Shown one piece after another: positions 1 through 10,366 of a DNA stretch of 59,544 bases. A program made the position numbers and the translations under genes. Source of the DNA: Gammaproteobacteria bacterium HGW-Gammaproteobacteria-4 (GTDB taxonomy: Bacteria > Pseudomonadota > Gammaproteobacteria > Xanthomonadales > Xanthomonadaceae). The notes under the pieces were generated by a model. That model was not told the DNA's origin. It worked only from the letters and a program-made list of their open reading frames with translations, and did not search any database. Within the stretch, counting starts at the first letter, position 1. Each line of letters opens with the position of its first letter. The DNA lies in NCBI GenBank assembly GCA_002839995.1, contig PGZC01000014.1, positions 28,088-87,631 of the forward strand. Reading direction: 5' to 3'.

Positions 1-59
1 CGCATTCAGCACAACCCCGAAGCCTGCAAAACCTTGCCCCGCATGGCTTGCAACGCGAT

Positions 60-281
60 CAATCGCATCGAATCACCCACACGTTTCCACGAAGAGCCAA
101 AAAAACAAATCAAGATGTGGGCTTTTCTTTGCGAACTTTGCGCCTTTTGCGGACCAATCGCTTTTCCGCGCCCCGACCGAGCGAACCGCGAAGCGGTGAA
201 GCGAAGGCGTAGCGAACACAGCGATCGCTGTCGCGTAGCGACCGAATCCCCAGCCCCCAGTCCCGAACTTGATGGATTTCG
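60..281. repeat. Composite G-rich / CGCAAAGG repeat, gene-free
   Basis: No credible gene lies here. Read on the minus strand, directly after the hutH-like stop codon, there is a G-rich tract (GGGACTGGGGGCTGGGG) followed about 100 bases later by purine-rich CGCAAAGG-like units. The same two building blocks recur together at 56596-56755 after kmo, and the G-rich part recurs inside metH near 26334-26505. The reading frames crossing it are low-complexity shadows of the repeat. Confidence 0.6.
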
Positions 282-2176
<1,895 letters not shown>

Positions 2177-2180
<4 letters not shown>

Positions 2181-3556
2181 ACCCCAGCCAACGCCCGCGC
2201 CTGCGCCAGCTCCACCTTCAGCGTTGCCGCCAGCTCGTCGCGCTTGACCTCGAACTGCTGCGCGCGGCGCAGGTCTTTCACCGTCACCGCGCCGCGCGTG
2301 GCTTCATCCTCGCCGGCCAGCACCACGAAACCGATACCGGCACGATCGGCGTACTGCATTTGCCGCGCCAGCTTCTTGCCTTCCAGTTGCACTTCGGTGT
2401 TGATGCCGGCGGCACGCAGCACGCGCGCCAGTTGCAGGTAGTCGGGCAAGTCGTCTTCGCGCATCATCGCCACCAGCACTTCCACCGAACTGTCGGCATC
2501 GCGCAGCAGGCCGGCCTCGCGCAACTGCCAGAACAGGCGGGTGGCACCGATTGAAATGCCGACGCCGGGCAGATGCGACTTGGTGTAGTTGCCGGCCAGA
2601 TTGTCGTAGCGCCCGCCCGAGCAGATCGAGCCGATCTGCGGATAATCGTTCAAGGTGGTTTCGTACACGGTACCGGTGTAGTAATCCAGGCCCCGCGCAA
2701 TCGACAGGTTGATGCAGTAGTTCGACTCGGGCACACCAAACGCCCGCACCAACTCGATCACCTCGCGCAATTCCGCCACACCGGTGTTGAAGCTCTCGCT
2801 GCCGGTGCCCAGCGCATCGAGCATCGCCAGCGCCTGCACGTGCGAGGCCGAGCGCAATTGCACGAACTCCATGATCCGCTGCACCACATCACGGGCCAGC
2901 GCGAAGTCCGGCCCGACCAGGGTTTCGAACACCGCATCGCTACCGCGCTTGTCGAGCTTGTCGACCTCGCGCAGCACCGCGCCCTGGCGCTCCGGATCGG
3001 CAATACCCTGCCCTTCGAAAAAACCGCGCATCAGCTTGCGGTTGTTGATCTGGATCGTGAACGGGCCGATATCCAGTTCGCTGAAAATGTTGTGGATCAG
3101 CGCCGGCACTTCGGCATCGAAGCGCAGCGACAGCGCATCCTTGCCGAGCACATCGACGTCGCACTGGTAGAACTCGCGGAAGCGGCCACGCTGCGCGCGC
3201 TCGCCGCGATACACCCGCTGCATCTGGTAACGGCGGAACGGAAACGCCAGATCGTGCTCGTGCTCGGCCACGTAACGCGCCAATGGCACCGTCAGGTCGA
3301 AACGCAGCGCCAGTTCCGGCAAGCCCTCGGTGGGCTTTTCCAGCGCACCGGTGGATTGCACGAAATACACCTGGCGCTCGGTTTCGCCGCCGGTCTTGGT
3401 CAGCAACACCTCGGACAACTCCATCACCGGCGTTTCGATGGGCAAGAACCCGAAGCGTTCGTCGTTGCGGCGAATCACATCGAGCATGCGCTGGAACGCG
3501 ATCTGCTCGCGCGGCAGCAGTTCCATGACGCCGGGCATGGTACGGGGCTTGATCAA
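2177..3556 (-). CDS. hisS: Histidine-tRNA ligase
   Basis: Class II aminoacyl-tRNA synthetase that charges tRNA-His in the cytoplasm; 459 residues with the chosen start. Visible signatures are the N-terminal [16 protein letters not shown], the motif-2 segment [20 protein letters not shown], the histidine-specific [13 protein letters not shown], and a C-terminal anticodon-binding domain ([11 protein letters not shown] onward). I chose the TTG at 3556 because it gives the family-typical LIKPRTMPG start and has an AGGGAG ribosome binding site 8 bases upstream. The longer ATG frame (3598) adds residues with no family match. The downstream lyase gene overlaps its stop by four bases. Confidence 0.95.
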
Positions 3557-3745
3557 AACGGATGCTCCCTGAAAACGTAGGGGAAACCGGGATGACATCC
3601 CGGCTGCAAAGGCCCCATAGTTTACCGCGTGATCCGCAGCCGTAGCGGTGGCTGCGCATCCGCCGCAGTGACAGCGCTGTGCTTATCCGTCATCATTTCC
3701 TTGGCGAACGCATCGCTGAAAGCGAGCCTCAAACGAGGAATCCCG

Positions 3746-4018
3746 ATGCCAATCACCCGCGAACAAACCGACGCCGTGGCCAAGGCGATCATGGAACCCG
3801 ATCTCACGACTCAGCAAGAAATCCGCAACAAGCGCGAGCGCGCGGCGCAGCGACTCGCCAACGGGCGACGCATCGCGGTATTCAGCCTTGCCGGATTCGC
3901 CGCCGGCGCGCTGATCGGGCAACTTGCATTTGGTTACTTCGTGCAAGCGGCGTTGATCGGCGGAATCGGCGGCGGCTTGCTTGGCCGCTGGCTGCTGCGC
4001 CGTCGCGGCGAGCAGTGA
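3746..4018 (+). CDS. Small membrane protein with glycine-rich hairpin
   Basis: A 90-residue protein I do not recognise by name. An N-terminal charged helix (MPITREQTD through RKRERAAQRLANGRR) is followed by two closely spaced hydrophobic segments, about residues 47-65 and 66-82. The second contains GGIGGGLLG, a glycine-zipper-like pattern, and the C terminus is Arg-rich (RWLLRRRGEQ), consistent with a cytoplasmic tail. The ATG at 3746 is preferred over an upstream in-frame ATG at 3629 because it has an ACGAGGA site just upstream and the extra N-terminal residues look non-coding. It is a stand-alone gene between divergently placed hisS and convergently placed patatin gene. Confidence 0.7.
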   Translation: MPITREQTDAVAKAIMEPDLTTQQEIRNKRERAAQRLANGRRIAVFSLAGFAAGALIGQLAFGYFVQAALIGGIGGGLLGRWLLRRRGEQ

Positions 4019-4098
4019 AGCCCTCCAGACCGGCTTGAGAATCGCCATTGGTGCCAAACACCTGCAAGTCCTCTGCGCGATACCGCGGCGCTGTCTCG

Positions 4099-5241
4099 TC
4101 ACCGGCTATCGAGCAAGGCCTTGAGCGCGCTGCCCGGTTCGGCCAGCAGGGCATCCACCCGACGCTGGCCGTAGGCAATGCGTGCCTGCATGATCGGAAT
4201 GTCCGTGCTCGCATCGCGGTTCGGATCCGGCGCGCCGGACTCGGGCCAGCCGGGCGGCACCGTGCTGTCGAAGTCGTCGCCGCTGCCGATGCTCACCGCC
4301 GGCTCGATGATCAAGGGTCGCATGCCCGGATGCGACTGGCCATCCGCCGCCGATGCCGGCGCAGCGTTTTCCATCGCGCTCATGTAGGCGCACACTTCGG
4401 GCGCCGCCTCGCCGAGTTGCTCGACTGCGATGCCCTTGTGGTGCAGGCTCTGCGCCAGGCGCAGGTTGTCGATGTCGCCGCGCAGCACCTCATCCTGCAG
4501 CAGATCGACCGCGCGCAGGCCGACTTCGACAAAGTTCTTGAAGCGCTTGTCCTTCGGCGACGGCCGTGTCGGCGACATCATCACGACCAGGGCTTCGCTG
4601 GCACCCAGGGCCAGCGCTTCGCGCAGTGGCGCCTTGTCGAATACGCCGCCATCGACGTACTGGAACTCGCCGCGCCGGATCGGCTCGGTGCCCAACGGCA
4701 CCGCCGACGAAGCGAGCATCGCCTCGATCAGCTCCTCGAATGGCCAGAACTCCAGCGCCATCAGGCTGCCCAGTTGCTGATTGCCATACCAGTCCGTGAT
4801 CGCCTGCCGATTGCGCTCCTGCGTGCACAGCACCAGCGCCGCCATCTGCAGGTTAACCGCCGGCACCACCAGATCGATCGCACTGGCGTTCAGCGCCGCC
4901 AGCTCCACGTCAAGCTCCCGGCGCAACAACTTGCGCAACGGCTTCAGGCTGACGATACCCTCGGGCAGATCGACGATCGCGGCGATCAGCTTGAACAGCT
5001 TCAGATTGCTCTTGAACACATCCTTCTTGCGGATGTTTCCGTACAGGCTGACCAGCGTGTCTACCTTGCTCCGGTCGGTGGCCGCCAACGCCGCGAATGG
5101 CGCGATCAGGCTGCCGGTGCTGGTGCCGGTCACGATCTGCCAGTCGAGGGTTGGATAGTGATGCAAAATCCGCTGGAACACACCGGCGCCGAACGCGCCC
5201 TTGGCGCCGCCGCCCGAGAACACCCATGACAGTTTGCTCAT
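4099..5241 (-). CDS. Patatin-like phospholipase
   Basis: A 380-residue serine acyl hydrolase of the patatin family, expected to cleave phospholipids or other lipids using a Ser-Asp dyad. The oxyanion-hole motif GGGAKG is at residues 10-15, the nucleophile elbow GTSTG at 39-43 (Ser41), and the DGG motif appears in YVDGGVFDKAPL. There is no signal peptide, so it is probably cytoplasmic. The ATG at 5241 has a GAGGTG ribosome binding site and places the glycine loop at the usual N-terminal position; the longer frame to 5352 adds unrelated residues. The C-terminal ~100 residues are less conserved and end in a helical segment. Physiological substrate cannot be told from sequence. Confidence 0.9.
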   Translation of the reverse strand: MSKLSWVFSGGGAKGAFGAGVFQRILHHYPTLDWQIVTGTSTGSLIAPFAALAATDRSKVDTLVSLYGNIRKKDVFKSNLKLFKLIAAIVDLPEGIVSLKPLRKLLRRELDVELAALNASAIDLVVPAVNLQMAALVLCTQERNRQAITDWYGNQQLGSLMALEFWPFEELIEAMLASSAVPLGTEPIRRGEFQYVDGGVFDKAPLREALALGASEALVVMMSPTRPSPKDKRFKNFVEVGLRAVDLLQDEVLRGDIDNLRLAQSLHHKGIAVEQLGEAAPEVCAYMSAMENAAPASAADGQSHPGMRPLIIEPAVSIGSGDDFDSTVPPGWPESGAPDPNRDASTDIPIMQARIAYGQRRVDALLAEPGSALKALLDSR

Positions 5242-5393
5242 GACGCACCTCGATCGGTTGCAAGATTCGAGTGGGCGCCGGGAACCGGGATGACCAGCGC
5301 TGTACGGCGCAAGTCTAATCCTTTCGCAACCGTCGCGAATAGCTAACACCAATGTCGCTAACCGTGCACATCATTGCGCGCCGCGACACGACG

Positions 5394-5461
5394 GTCGCCC
5401 ACAGGGTGGGCTCCTACATGAACATGCGAACTTCACTGTAGGAGCCCACCCTGTGGGCGAC
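5394..5461. repeat. REPIN: inverted pair of 24-bp REP units
   Basis: Two inverted copies of the unit GTAGGAGCCCACCCTGTGGG plus CGAC (5394-5417 reversed, 5438-5461 forward), separated by 20 bases. Each unit is itself a hairpin (CCCACC..GTGGG) and the pair forms a longer cruciform. This is the most frequent repeat family in the window. Confidence 0.9.
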
Positions 5462-5495
5462 CAGCCGGACCGACGCTGTCGCGATGCAGGCACGC

Positions 5496-5639
5496 CTACC
5501 TGACGCGAAGAATGTAGTAGCCGATGACGGCAAAACCGACACCGGTAACCGCCGGCGGCAGGCCACGAATGGACCAGCCAAGCCCCAGCATGATCACGGC
5601 AAGGGCGAAGAGAATGATGGCTGTGGTTTTGTTGTTCAC
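5496..5639 (-). CDS. 47-residue two-helix membrane peptide
   Basis: A very short gene starting with GTG at 5639 and preceded by AAGGGG six bases upstream. The translation begins VNNKTTAIILFALAVIMLGL, continues through a short loop with IRGLPPAV, and ends in a second hydrophobic segment finishing YYILRVR. It therefore encodes two hydrophobic segments joined by a polar turn, with a basic C terminus. Clean ribosome binding site, strongly hydrophobic composition and codon-position bias support it as real. I do not recognise a named family; many bacteria carry unnamed two-helix peptides of this kind. Confidence 0.65.
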   Translation of the reverse strand: MNNKTTAIILFALAVIMLGLGWSIRGLPPAVTGVGFAVIGYYILRVR

Positions 5640-5717
5640 GCTGACCCCTTCGCTTGAACAGAAGACCGATCCGCACCGCGATCGATACGCCTACCCTCTC
5701 GCCAACGTGGCCGACTG

Positions 5718-7004
5718 TCAATCGACGGCGATACGCGACACCAGCAATTTGTCGATCCGGGCGCCGTCCAGATCGATCACTTCGATCCGCCAGCCGCGCC
5801 ACTCCAGCCATTCACCCAGGCGCGGGAAGTGCTCGAAACGATCGATCACCAGGCCGGCCACCGTGTGGAAGTCCGCATCGTCCGGCAGCGGATCGGCCAG
5901 CGCCAGGATCTCGCGGAATTCGTCGATCGGCAGGCGTCCATCGACCAGCCAACTGCCATCCTCGCGCAGCGCAGCCATGGACTCGGTGGCTGCGCCGACA
6001 TGCGCCTGCCAGCGTCCGAGCACCGCGTTCAGGATGTCGGTCAATGTCACCAGTCCCTGCACGTCACCGTACTCGTCGACCACCAGCGCCAGTTCGCACC
6101 GTTCCTTGCGCAGCAGCTCAAGCAATTTGAAGGCCGTGCTGCTCTCGGCAACGTACAGCACCGGTTGCAGGAAGCGCAGCAGATCGGCATTTTCGTTCAC
6201 CGCGTTGCCGGCCAGCCGCTTCACCTCGAGCACGCCGAGCACTTCCTTATCGCTACCGCGCACCACCGGATAACGCGAACGGCCGGCGCTGCGCATCGTG
6301 TGCAGGTTGGCGGCGACATCGTCGTGCACATCGAGCCACACGATGTCGGTGCGCGGCGTCATCAACGATTCCACGCTGCGATCGCCCAGGCGCAGAACCC
6401 GGTTGAGAATGTCGTGCTCGTCCTTGGCGAGCACGCCCTGTTCGTGTCCCTCGGCCACCAGATGGCGGATGTCCTCCTCGGATACCGACTCGCCACTGAG
6501 ATTCCCCAGCCCGATCAGCCGCAGCAGCAGCCGGGTGCTGACGGTCAGCGCGCTTACCGCCGGCATGGCGATGGCGGCCAGCAGGCGCATCGGCAACGCC
6601 ACCACCGCGGCGATGGCCTCCGGGCGCAAGGTGCCCAACCGCTTCGGCACCAGTTCGCCCAGCACCACCGACGCGAACAGGATCAGACTGAAGCCGACGC
6701 CCAACGCCAGCGCCTGCGCATGCGGCGCCAGCACGGGCAGGGTGGCGATGGGCCCGGCGAAGTGCCGTGCAAGCGACTCGCCACCGAAGAATCCGGTCAG
6801 CAGCCCGAGCAACGTGATCCAGACCTGTACCGCCGACAGGAAGCGCTCCGGGTGCTCGGTCATCTCCAATGCAACCCGCGCGCCGCGCCGCGTCCGCCCC
6901 ATGCTGCGCAAGCGGGCCGGCTTCGCGGTAACCACCGCCATTTCCGACATCGCGAAAAAACCATTCGATGCAATCAGAATCAAGACAACGACAAGGTCGA
7001 TCAT
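5718..7004 (-). CDS. CNNM/CorC-type transporter-associated protein (DUF21-CBS-CorC)
   Basis: A 428-residue inner-membrane protein of the HlyC/CorC (CNNM) family, members of which are linked to Mg2+/Co2+ export; the haemolysin label is historical. The N-terminal DUF21 domain (residues about 1-190) carries the membrane helices, including LVVVLILIASNGFFAMSEMA and ASVVLGELVPKRLG. A CBS pair follows (about 205-330; VESLMTPRTDIVWLDV and LVVDEYGDVQGLVTLTDIL), then the CorC_HlyC domain (about 345-428; DGRLPIDEFREIL). ATG 7004 is chosen as it begins the first helix (MIDLVVV); an ATG eight codons upstream is possible. It is monocistronic. Confidence 0.88.
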   Translation of the reverse strand: MIDLVVVLILIASNGFFAMSEMAVVTAKPARLRSMGRTRRGARVALEMTEHPERFLSAVQVWITLLGLLTGFFGGESLARHFAGPIATLPVLAPHAQALALGVGFSLILFASVVLGELVPKRLGTLRPEAIAAVVALPMRLLAAIAMPAVSALTVSTRLLLRLIGLGNLSGESVSEEDIRHLVAEGHEQGVLAKDEHDILNRVLRLGDRSVESLMTPRTDIVWLDVHDDVAANLHTMRSAGRSRYPVVRGSDKEVLGVLEVKRLAGNAVNENADLLRFLQPVLYVAESSTAFKLLELLRKERCELALVVDEYGDVQGLVTLTDILNAVLGRWQAHVGAATESMAALREDGSWLVDGRLPIDEFREILALADPLPDDADFHTVAGLVIDRFEHFPRLGEWLEWRGWRIEVIDLDGARIDKLLVSRIAVD

Positions 7005-7407
7005 GGCGGGGTCCGCACCGCGCATGGCGGTCGGCGATATCCGGACGAGGGCCCGTGAGCATACCGCAACGCCCTTCAGGCGATCGGTCGTGTGCGCTTG
7101 GTCTGGGTGGGGCCGAGAGCCGGGTGACGCAGCCGCGAACAAGCCGTCATTGCAAGGAGCGACGCGACGCGGCAATCCGGAGCAATGGACGAGTCGGGGC
7201 GCTGCGAGACGCCACGCCGCGCACGGACGTGCACGTGGCGCGGGCGGGTGTCCAAGGCTTCCTCTCCAAGGCTTCCTTCTTCGCGGCCCGGCCCCTAAAC
7301 TGCAACAGCAGCCGAAACCGATCAACCCGCTTCCCAAGGCCATGCAACGCTTTGCGATGGACATGCCGGATACCGTGATTCAACCGGCTTCATGAGGAGA
7401 ACGAATC
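7005..7407. other. Intergenic, partial repeat remnants only
   Basis: No gene recognised. It contains a degraded piece of the MITE-like repeat (GCAAGGAGCGACGCGACG near 7154) and a segment around 7215-7255 (GCACGTGGCGCGGGCGGGTG) that has a near-copy at 8250-8272. The last 25 bases contain a GAGGAG ribosome binding site for the antitoxin gene. Confidence 0.4.
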
Positions 7408-7593
7408 ATGCAAACCGTCAAGCAAATCATCCACGACATCGCCGACCACCTGCCCGAGCAGGCCACCTTCGACGATGCCATGCGCGCCCTCTACATTCGG
7501 CAGAAGCTGGAGCGTTCGCTGCAAGCGGCAAACGAAGGGAAAGTGACGTCACAGGAAGCGATGGAAAAGCAATACCTGAACCATGCGCGTTGA
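7408..7593 (+). CDS. Small antitoxin partner of ParE-type toxin
   Basis: A 61-residue acidic/helical protein (MQTVKQIIHDIADHLPEQ start; IRQKLERSLQAANEGKV core) typical of the short antitoxin-like proteins encoded directly before RelE/ParE toxins. No DNA-binding domain is obvious, so either it binds only the toxin or DNA binding is through its short helices. A GAGGAG ribosome binding site lies just upstream, and its end overlaps the toxin start by 11 bases, indicating translational coupling. Function is inferred from the partner. Confidence 0.75.
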   Translation: MQTVKQIIHDIADHLPEQATFDDAMRALYIRQKLERSLQAANEGKVTSQEAMEKQYLNHAR

Positions 7594-7891
7594 ATGGTCC
7601 GACCTCGCACGCGACGATCTGGCGGATGTGGTGGCCTACATCAGCCGGGATTCGGCGTTTTATGCCAAAAGCTTTGGCGAGAAGGTGGTTCTGGCTACAC
7701 GGCGGCTCAAGGATTTTCCGGAAAGCGGTCGCATGATTCCTGAGATTGAAGACAAAACCCTGCGCGAAATCATCGTGCAAGGTTATCGCGTCATGTACCG
7801 GTCGGAAGAAAATCGCGTGTTGGTCCTCGCTGTCATGCACGGCAGCCGCGACCTGAGCAATCCAGATAACCAGCCGTGGGAAACATACTGA
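7583..7891 (+). CDS. Type II toxin, RelE/ParE superfamily
   Basis: A 102-residue compact alpha/beta protein with ParE hallmarks: N-terminal MRVEWSDLARDDLADVVAYI helix, central RRLKDFPESGRMIPE segment, and C-terminal strands REIIVQGYRVMYR and VLVLAVMHGSRDL. ParE members poison DNA gyrase and RelE members cleave mRNA at the ribosome; the GYRVMYR strand and ESGRMIPE favour the ParE side. It overlaps the preceding antitoxin gene. The module is the only gene content in a repeat-rich stretch, a common setting for acquired addiction modules. Confidence 0.85.
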   Translation: MRVEWSDLARDDLADVVAYISRDSAFYAKSFGEKVVLATRRLKDFPESGRMIPEIEDKTLREIIVQGYRVMYRSEENRVLVLAVMHGSRDLSNPDNQPWETY

Positions 7892-7897
7892 GCAGCT

Positions 7898-8175
7898 AAG
7901 GAACCTCTGAATAAGCCACATCTGGCGTCATTGCGAGCGTTCAAGCCTTTAGCCGCGAGGCCGAAGGCCGTGGCGGGAAGCAACCCATCGCCTTGATTCT
8001 CCGAGTATTTCTGGATTGCCACGTCGCTCCGCTCCTCGCAATGACAGCTTGTTCAGAGAATCCCTAAGGAACCTCTGAATAAGCCACATCTGGCGTCATT
8101 GCGAGCGTAGCGAAGCAATCCAGCGTCTTGATTCTCCGAGTATTTCTGGATTGCCACGTCGTCAGCAGCCTACGC
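7898..8175. mobile_element. MITE-like element, one full and one partial copy
   Basis: A non-coding element with imperfect inverted ends. The left end reads CCTCTGAATAAGCC then GTCATTGCGAGCG; the right end reads CTCCTCGCAATGAC then AGCTTGTTCAGAG. Copy 1 spans about 7898-8066. Copy 2 starts at 8067 with the same left end but breaks off after ATTGCCACGTCGTC near 8163. Related copies lie at 21929-22102 and 27783-28018. No transposase is encoded, so mobilisation would be in trans. Confidence 0.7.
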
Positions 8176-8189
8176 ACAACGGTAATTTC

Positions 8190-8242
8190 AGTCTGACCCG
8201 GGTTTCCTAGTCTGACCCGGGTTTCCTTGACCCGGGTTTCCT
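8190..8242. repeat. 19-bp tandem repeat (GTCTGACCCGGGTTTCCT)
   Basis: Two exact head-to-tail copies of a 19-bp unit (8190-8208, 8209-8227), then a third lacking its first four bases (8228-8242). They sit where the second MITE-like copy is broken. Confidence 0.85.
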
Positions 8243-8284
8243 GCACGGAATGCACGTGGCGCGGCCGGGTGTCGGAGGCACCAT

Positions 8285-8470
8285 TTAGACGTAACCTAGG
8301 CCATCACTGGACCCGTCAACATGTTCATCGAGCGCAAGTAGGGCTGCCCAGCACACGCCCTTAGTCAAGGCGAGATAGAAATTCATATCGTCACCACTCG
8401 CGGTAAATTCGGTCAACGGTTCTGTTGCATACCTGTGGCCTCCGTCCAACGCCTCGCCGGTAGCAAATCG
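8285..8470 (-). pseudogene. Possible gene remnant, unrecognised
   Basis: An open frame of 61 codons whose translation looks protein-like (for example GEALDGGHRYATEPLTEF and MNFYLALTKGVCWAALLALD) but which follows an in-frame stop and has no clear start with a ribosome binding site. An internal ATG at 8386 would give 33 residues. It may be the 3' end of a gene whose start was lost to repeat insertion. No family assigned. The rest of 8243-8668 shows no gene. Confidence 0.2.
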
Positions 8471-8668
8471 TCACGAACGCCCGCAGCCTACCACGATTCA
8501 GCGAGTGCGTAGCGCAGGAACAACCATCAACGAATCAGGGCGTTACCCCTGAATCGCCGCGACTTTTCGGCGTACGTTCACGGCAGGCAGATGCCGCTCG
8601 CTTCAACGAGCAGCCGGGTCAGCAGTGGTGGCCAACCACCCCAATCACCTGCACCCACCGCTTGGCCA

Positions 8669-10165
8669 TCACTTCACCAACACTGCTTCCGGCAGCGGCT
8701 CGGCATTCGGGTCGGGCACGCGCAGCACGCTCACGCCGGCGATCAGCAGGCTCGCGCTGCCGATGACCAGGGCGTAGATCGGTTGCCCGCCAAAGAGCAG
8801 TTTGAGCACGAAGCCGAGCACGCTGGCGGCGACCAGTTGCGGGATGACGATGAAGAAATTGAAGATGCCCATGTACACGCCCATCTTTTCCGCGGGCAGC
8901 GAATCCGACAGCAGGGCATAGGGCAGCGACAGGATCGAGGCCCAGGCGAAGCCGACGCCGACCATCGACAGCAGCAGCCAGTCCGGGTCGCGGATGAACA
9001 GGAACGAGAGCAGACCGGCGGCGCCCAGCGCGAGATTGATCAGGTGGCTGATGCGCAGCCCCAGCCAGCGCACCAGCAGCGGGATCACCAGTGCCGCCAG
9101 CGCCGCGAAGCCGTTATAGGCGGCGAACAACACGCCCACCCAGTCGGCGCCGTCGTTATAGGCCTGCGATGCGGTATCGGAACTGCCGAAGTGCACGCTG
9201 GTCACCGCTGGCGTGGTGTAAATCCACATTGCGAACAGGGCCAGCCACGAAAAGAATTGCACCACGGCCAGACGGCGCATGGCATCGGGCATGTCCTGCA
9301 AGTCCTGCATGATGTGGGTCAGCATGTTCTGGCGGCGGCTGATCGACAGATACAACATCGCCAGGCCGTACGCGCTCAGGCCACCGCCGAGCACATACAG
9401 TTGCTTGTCCCAGCCCCAGTACCAGACCGCTGACAGGCCGATCACGCCGATCGTCAGTGCGATCAGGCCGTCGCTGCGGGCAGCCTCAGCTTCCAGCTTG
9501 CGCGGGATAACCGGTTTGGCATCGCTGAAGCCGCGCAACTGTTCGGGCGGGTATTCGCGGGTGGTGAACACGGTCCAGCTCACCGCGGCCAGCAACACCA
9601 CGGCACCGTAGTAGAACGCGTACTTCACCGAATCGGGCACCATGCCCGCTTCTGCGGTGTTGGCGACGCCGTACTGGGTCAGCAGCCACGGCAAGGCACT
9701 GGCCACGACCGCACCGATGCCGATGAAAAAGCTTTGCATGGCGTAACCGGTGGGCCGCTGCCGCGGCGGCAACTGATCGCCGACAAACGCGCGAAACGGC
9801 TCCATCGAAATGTTGATCGAGGCATCCATCACCCACAGGGTGCCAACCGCCACCCACAGCACCGAGGAGTTCGGCATCACCACCAGCGCCAGCGTGGTCA
9901 GTACCGCACCCACCAGAAAGTACGGACGGCGGCGGCCAAAACGGCCCCAGGTGCGGTCCGAGTAATAACCGATGATCGGCTGTACCAGCAGCCCGGTCAG
10001 CGGTGCGGCGATCCACAGGATGGCCAGCTCATCGACGTTGGCGCCGAGGGTCTGGAATATGCGGCTGACGTTGGCGTTTTGCAGGGCAAACCCGAACTGG
10101 ATGCCGAGAAAGCCAAAACACATGTTCCATATCTGCCAGAACGACAGCGTCGGTTTGTTGTTCAT
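8669..10165 (-). CDS. SLC45-like MFS sugar transporter
   Basis: A 498-residue major facilitator with 12 predicted membrane segments, resembling the proton-coupled sucrose/maltose symporters of the SLC45 type. The loop motif YYSDRTWGRFGRRRPYFLVG (about residues 66-85) is the RxGRRRP signature of that group. ATG 10165 has a strong GGGAGGGAG site and gives the family-typical start (SFWQIWNMCFGFLGIQFGFAL). An operator-like palindrome lies 120 bases upstream (10285-10298) and is shared with the hydrolase operon at 15873. Inferred role is import of maltose/maltodextrins across the inner membrane after extracytoplasmic hydrolysis; sucrose remains possible. Confidence 0.88.
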   Translation of the reverse strand: MNNKPTLSFWQIWNMCFGFLGIQFGFALQNANVSRIFQTLGANVDELAILWIAAPLTGLLVQPIIGYYSDRTWGRFGRRRPYFLVGAVLTTLALVVMPNSSVLWVAVGTLWVMDASINISMEPFRAFVGDQLPPRQRPTGYAMQSFFIGIGAVVASALPWLLTQYGVANTAEAGMVPDSVKYAFYYGAVVLLAAVSWTVFTTREYPPEQLRGFSDAKPVIPRKLEAEAARSDGLIALTIGVIGLSAVWYWGWDKQLYVLGGGLSAYGLAMLYLSISRRQNMLTHIMQDLQDMPDAMRRLAVVQFFSWLALFAMWIYTTPAVTSVHFGSSDTASQAYNDGADWVGVLFAAYNGFAALAALVIPLLVRWLGLRISHLINLALGAAGLLSFLFIRDPDWLLLSMVGVGFAWASILSLPYALLSDSLPAEKMGVYMGIFNFFIVIPQLVAASVLGFVLKLLFGGQPIYALVIGSASLLIAGVSVLRVPDPNAEPLPEAVLVK

Positions 10166-10284
10166 CGCTCCCTCCCAGGAGTATTGTGCGCTGCGTTTTC
10201 GCACGCGGGTTAGCCAAGGGCGGCTACCCGCCTTTTTTTTGCGGCCCCCGATGGTAGGCTGGCGCGCTACACCAAGACCAGCAT

Positions 10285-10298
10285 TGCATACGTATTCA
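10285..10298. promoter_or_regulatory. LacI-type operator candidate upstream of transporter
   Basis: TGCATACGTATTCA is a near-perfect palindrome centred on ATACGTAT. An identical 14-base sequence occurs at 15873-15886 upstream of the GH97/amylase operon. Two identical copies, each upstream of a sugar gene, support a shared regulator, probably a LacI-family MalR/SusR type not encoded in this window. Confidence 0.65.
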
Positions 10299-10366
10299 GC
10301 GCCCGCGCGCAGGCGAACGACGCATGCTTTCTGGCCAAAGCCAGCATTTGCCAGTGACCGCACGCC

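Noticed and set aside
5394-5461. Rho-independent terminator only
   Set aside because: The hairpin recurs many times in both orientations and lacks U-tracts; better described as a REPIN, though it may stop transcription in convergent gaps.
8064-8255. 63-codon frame over the tandem repeat
   Set aside because: Encoded mostly by repeat sequence (RVKETRVRLGNPGQ), no ribosome binding site.
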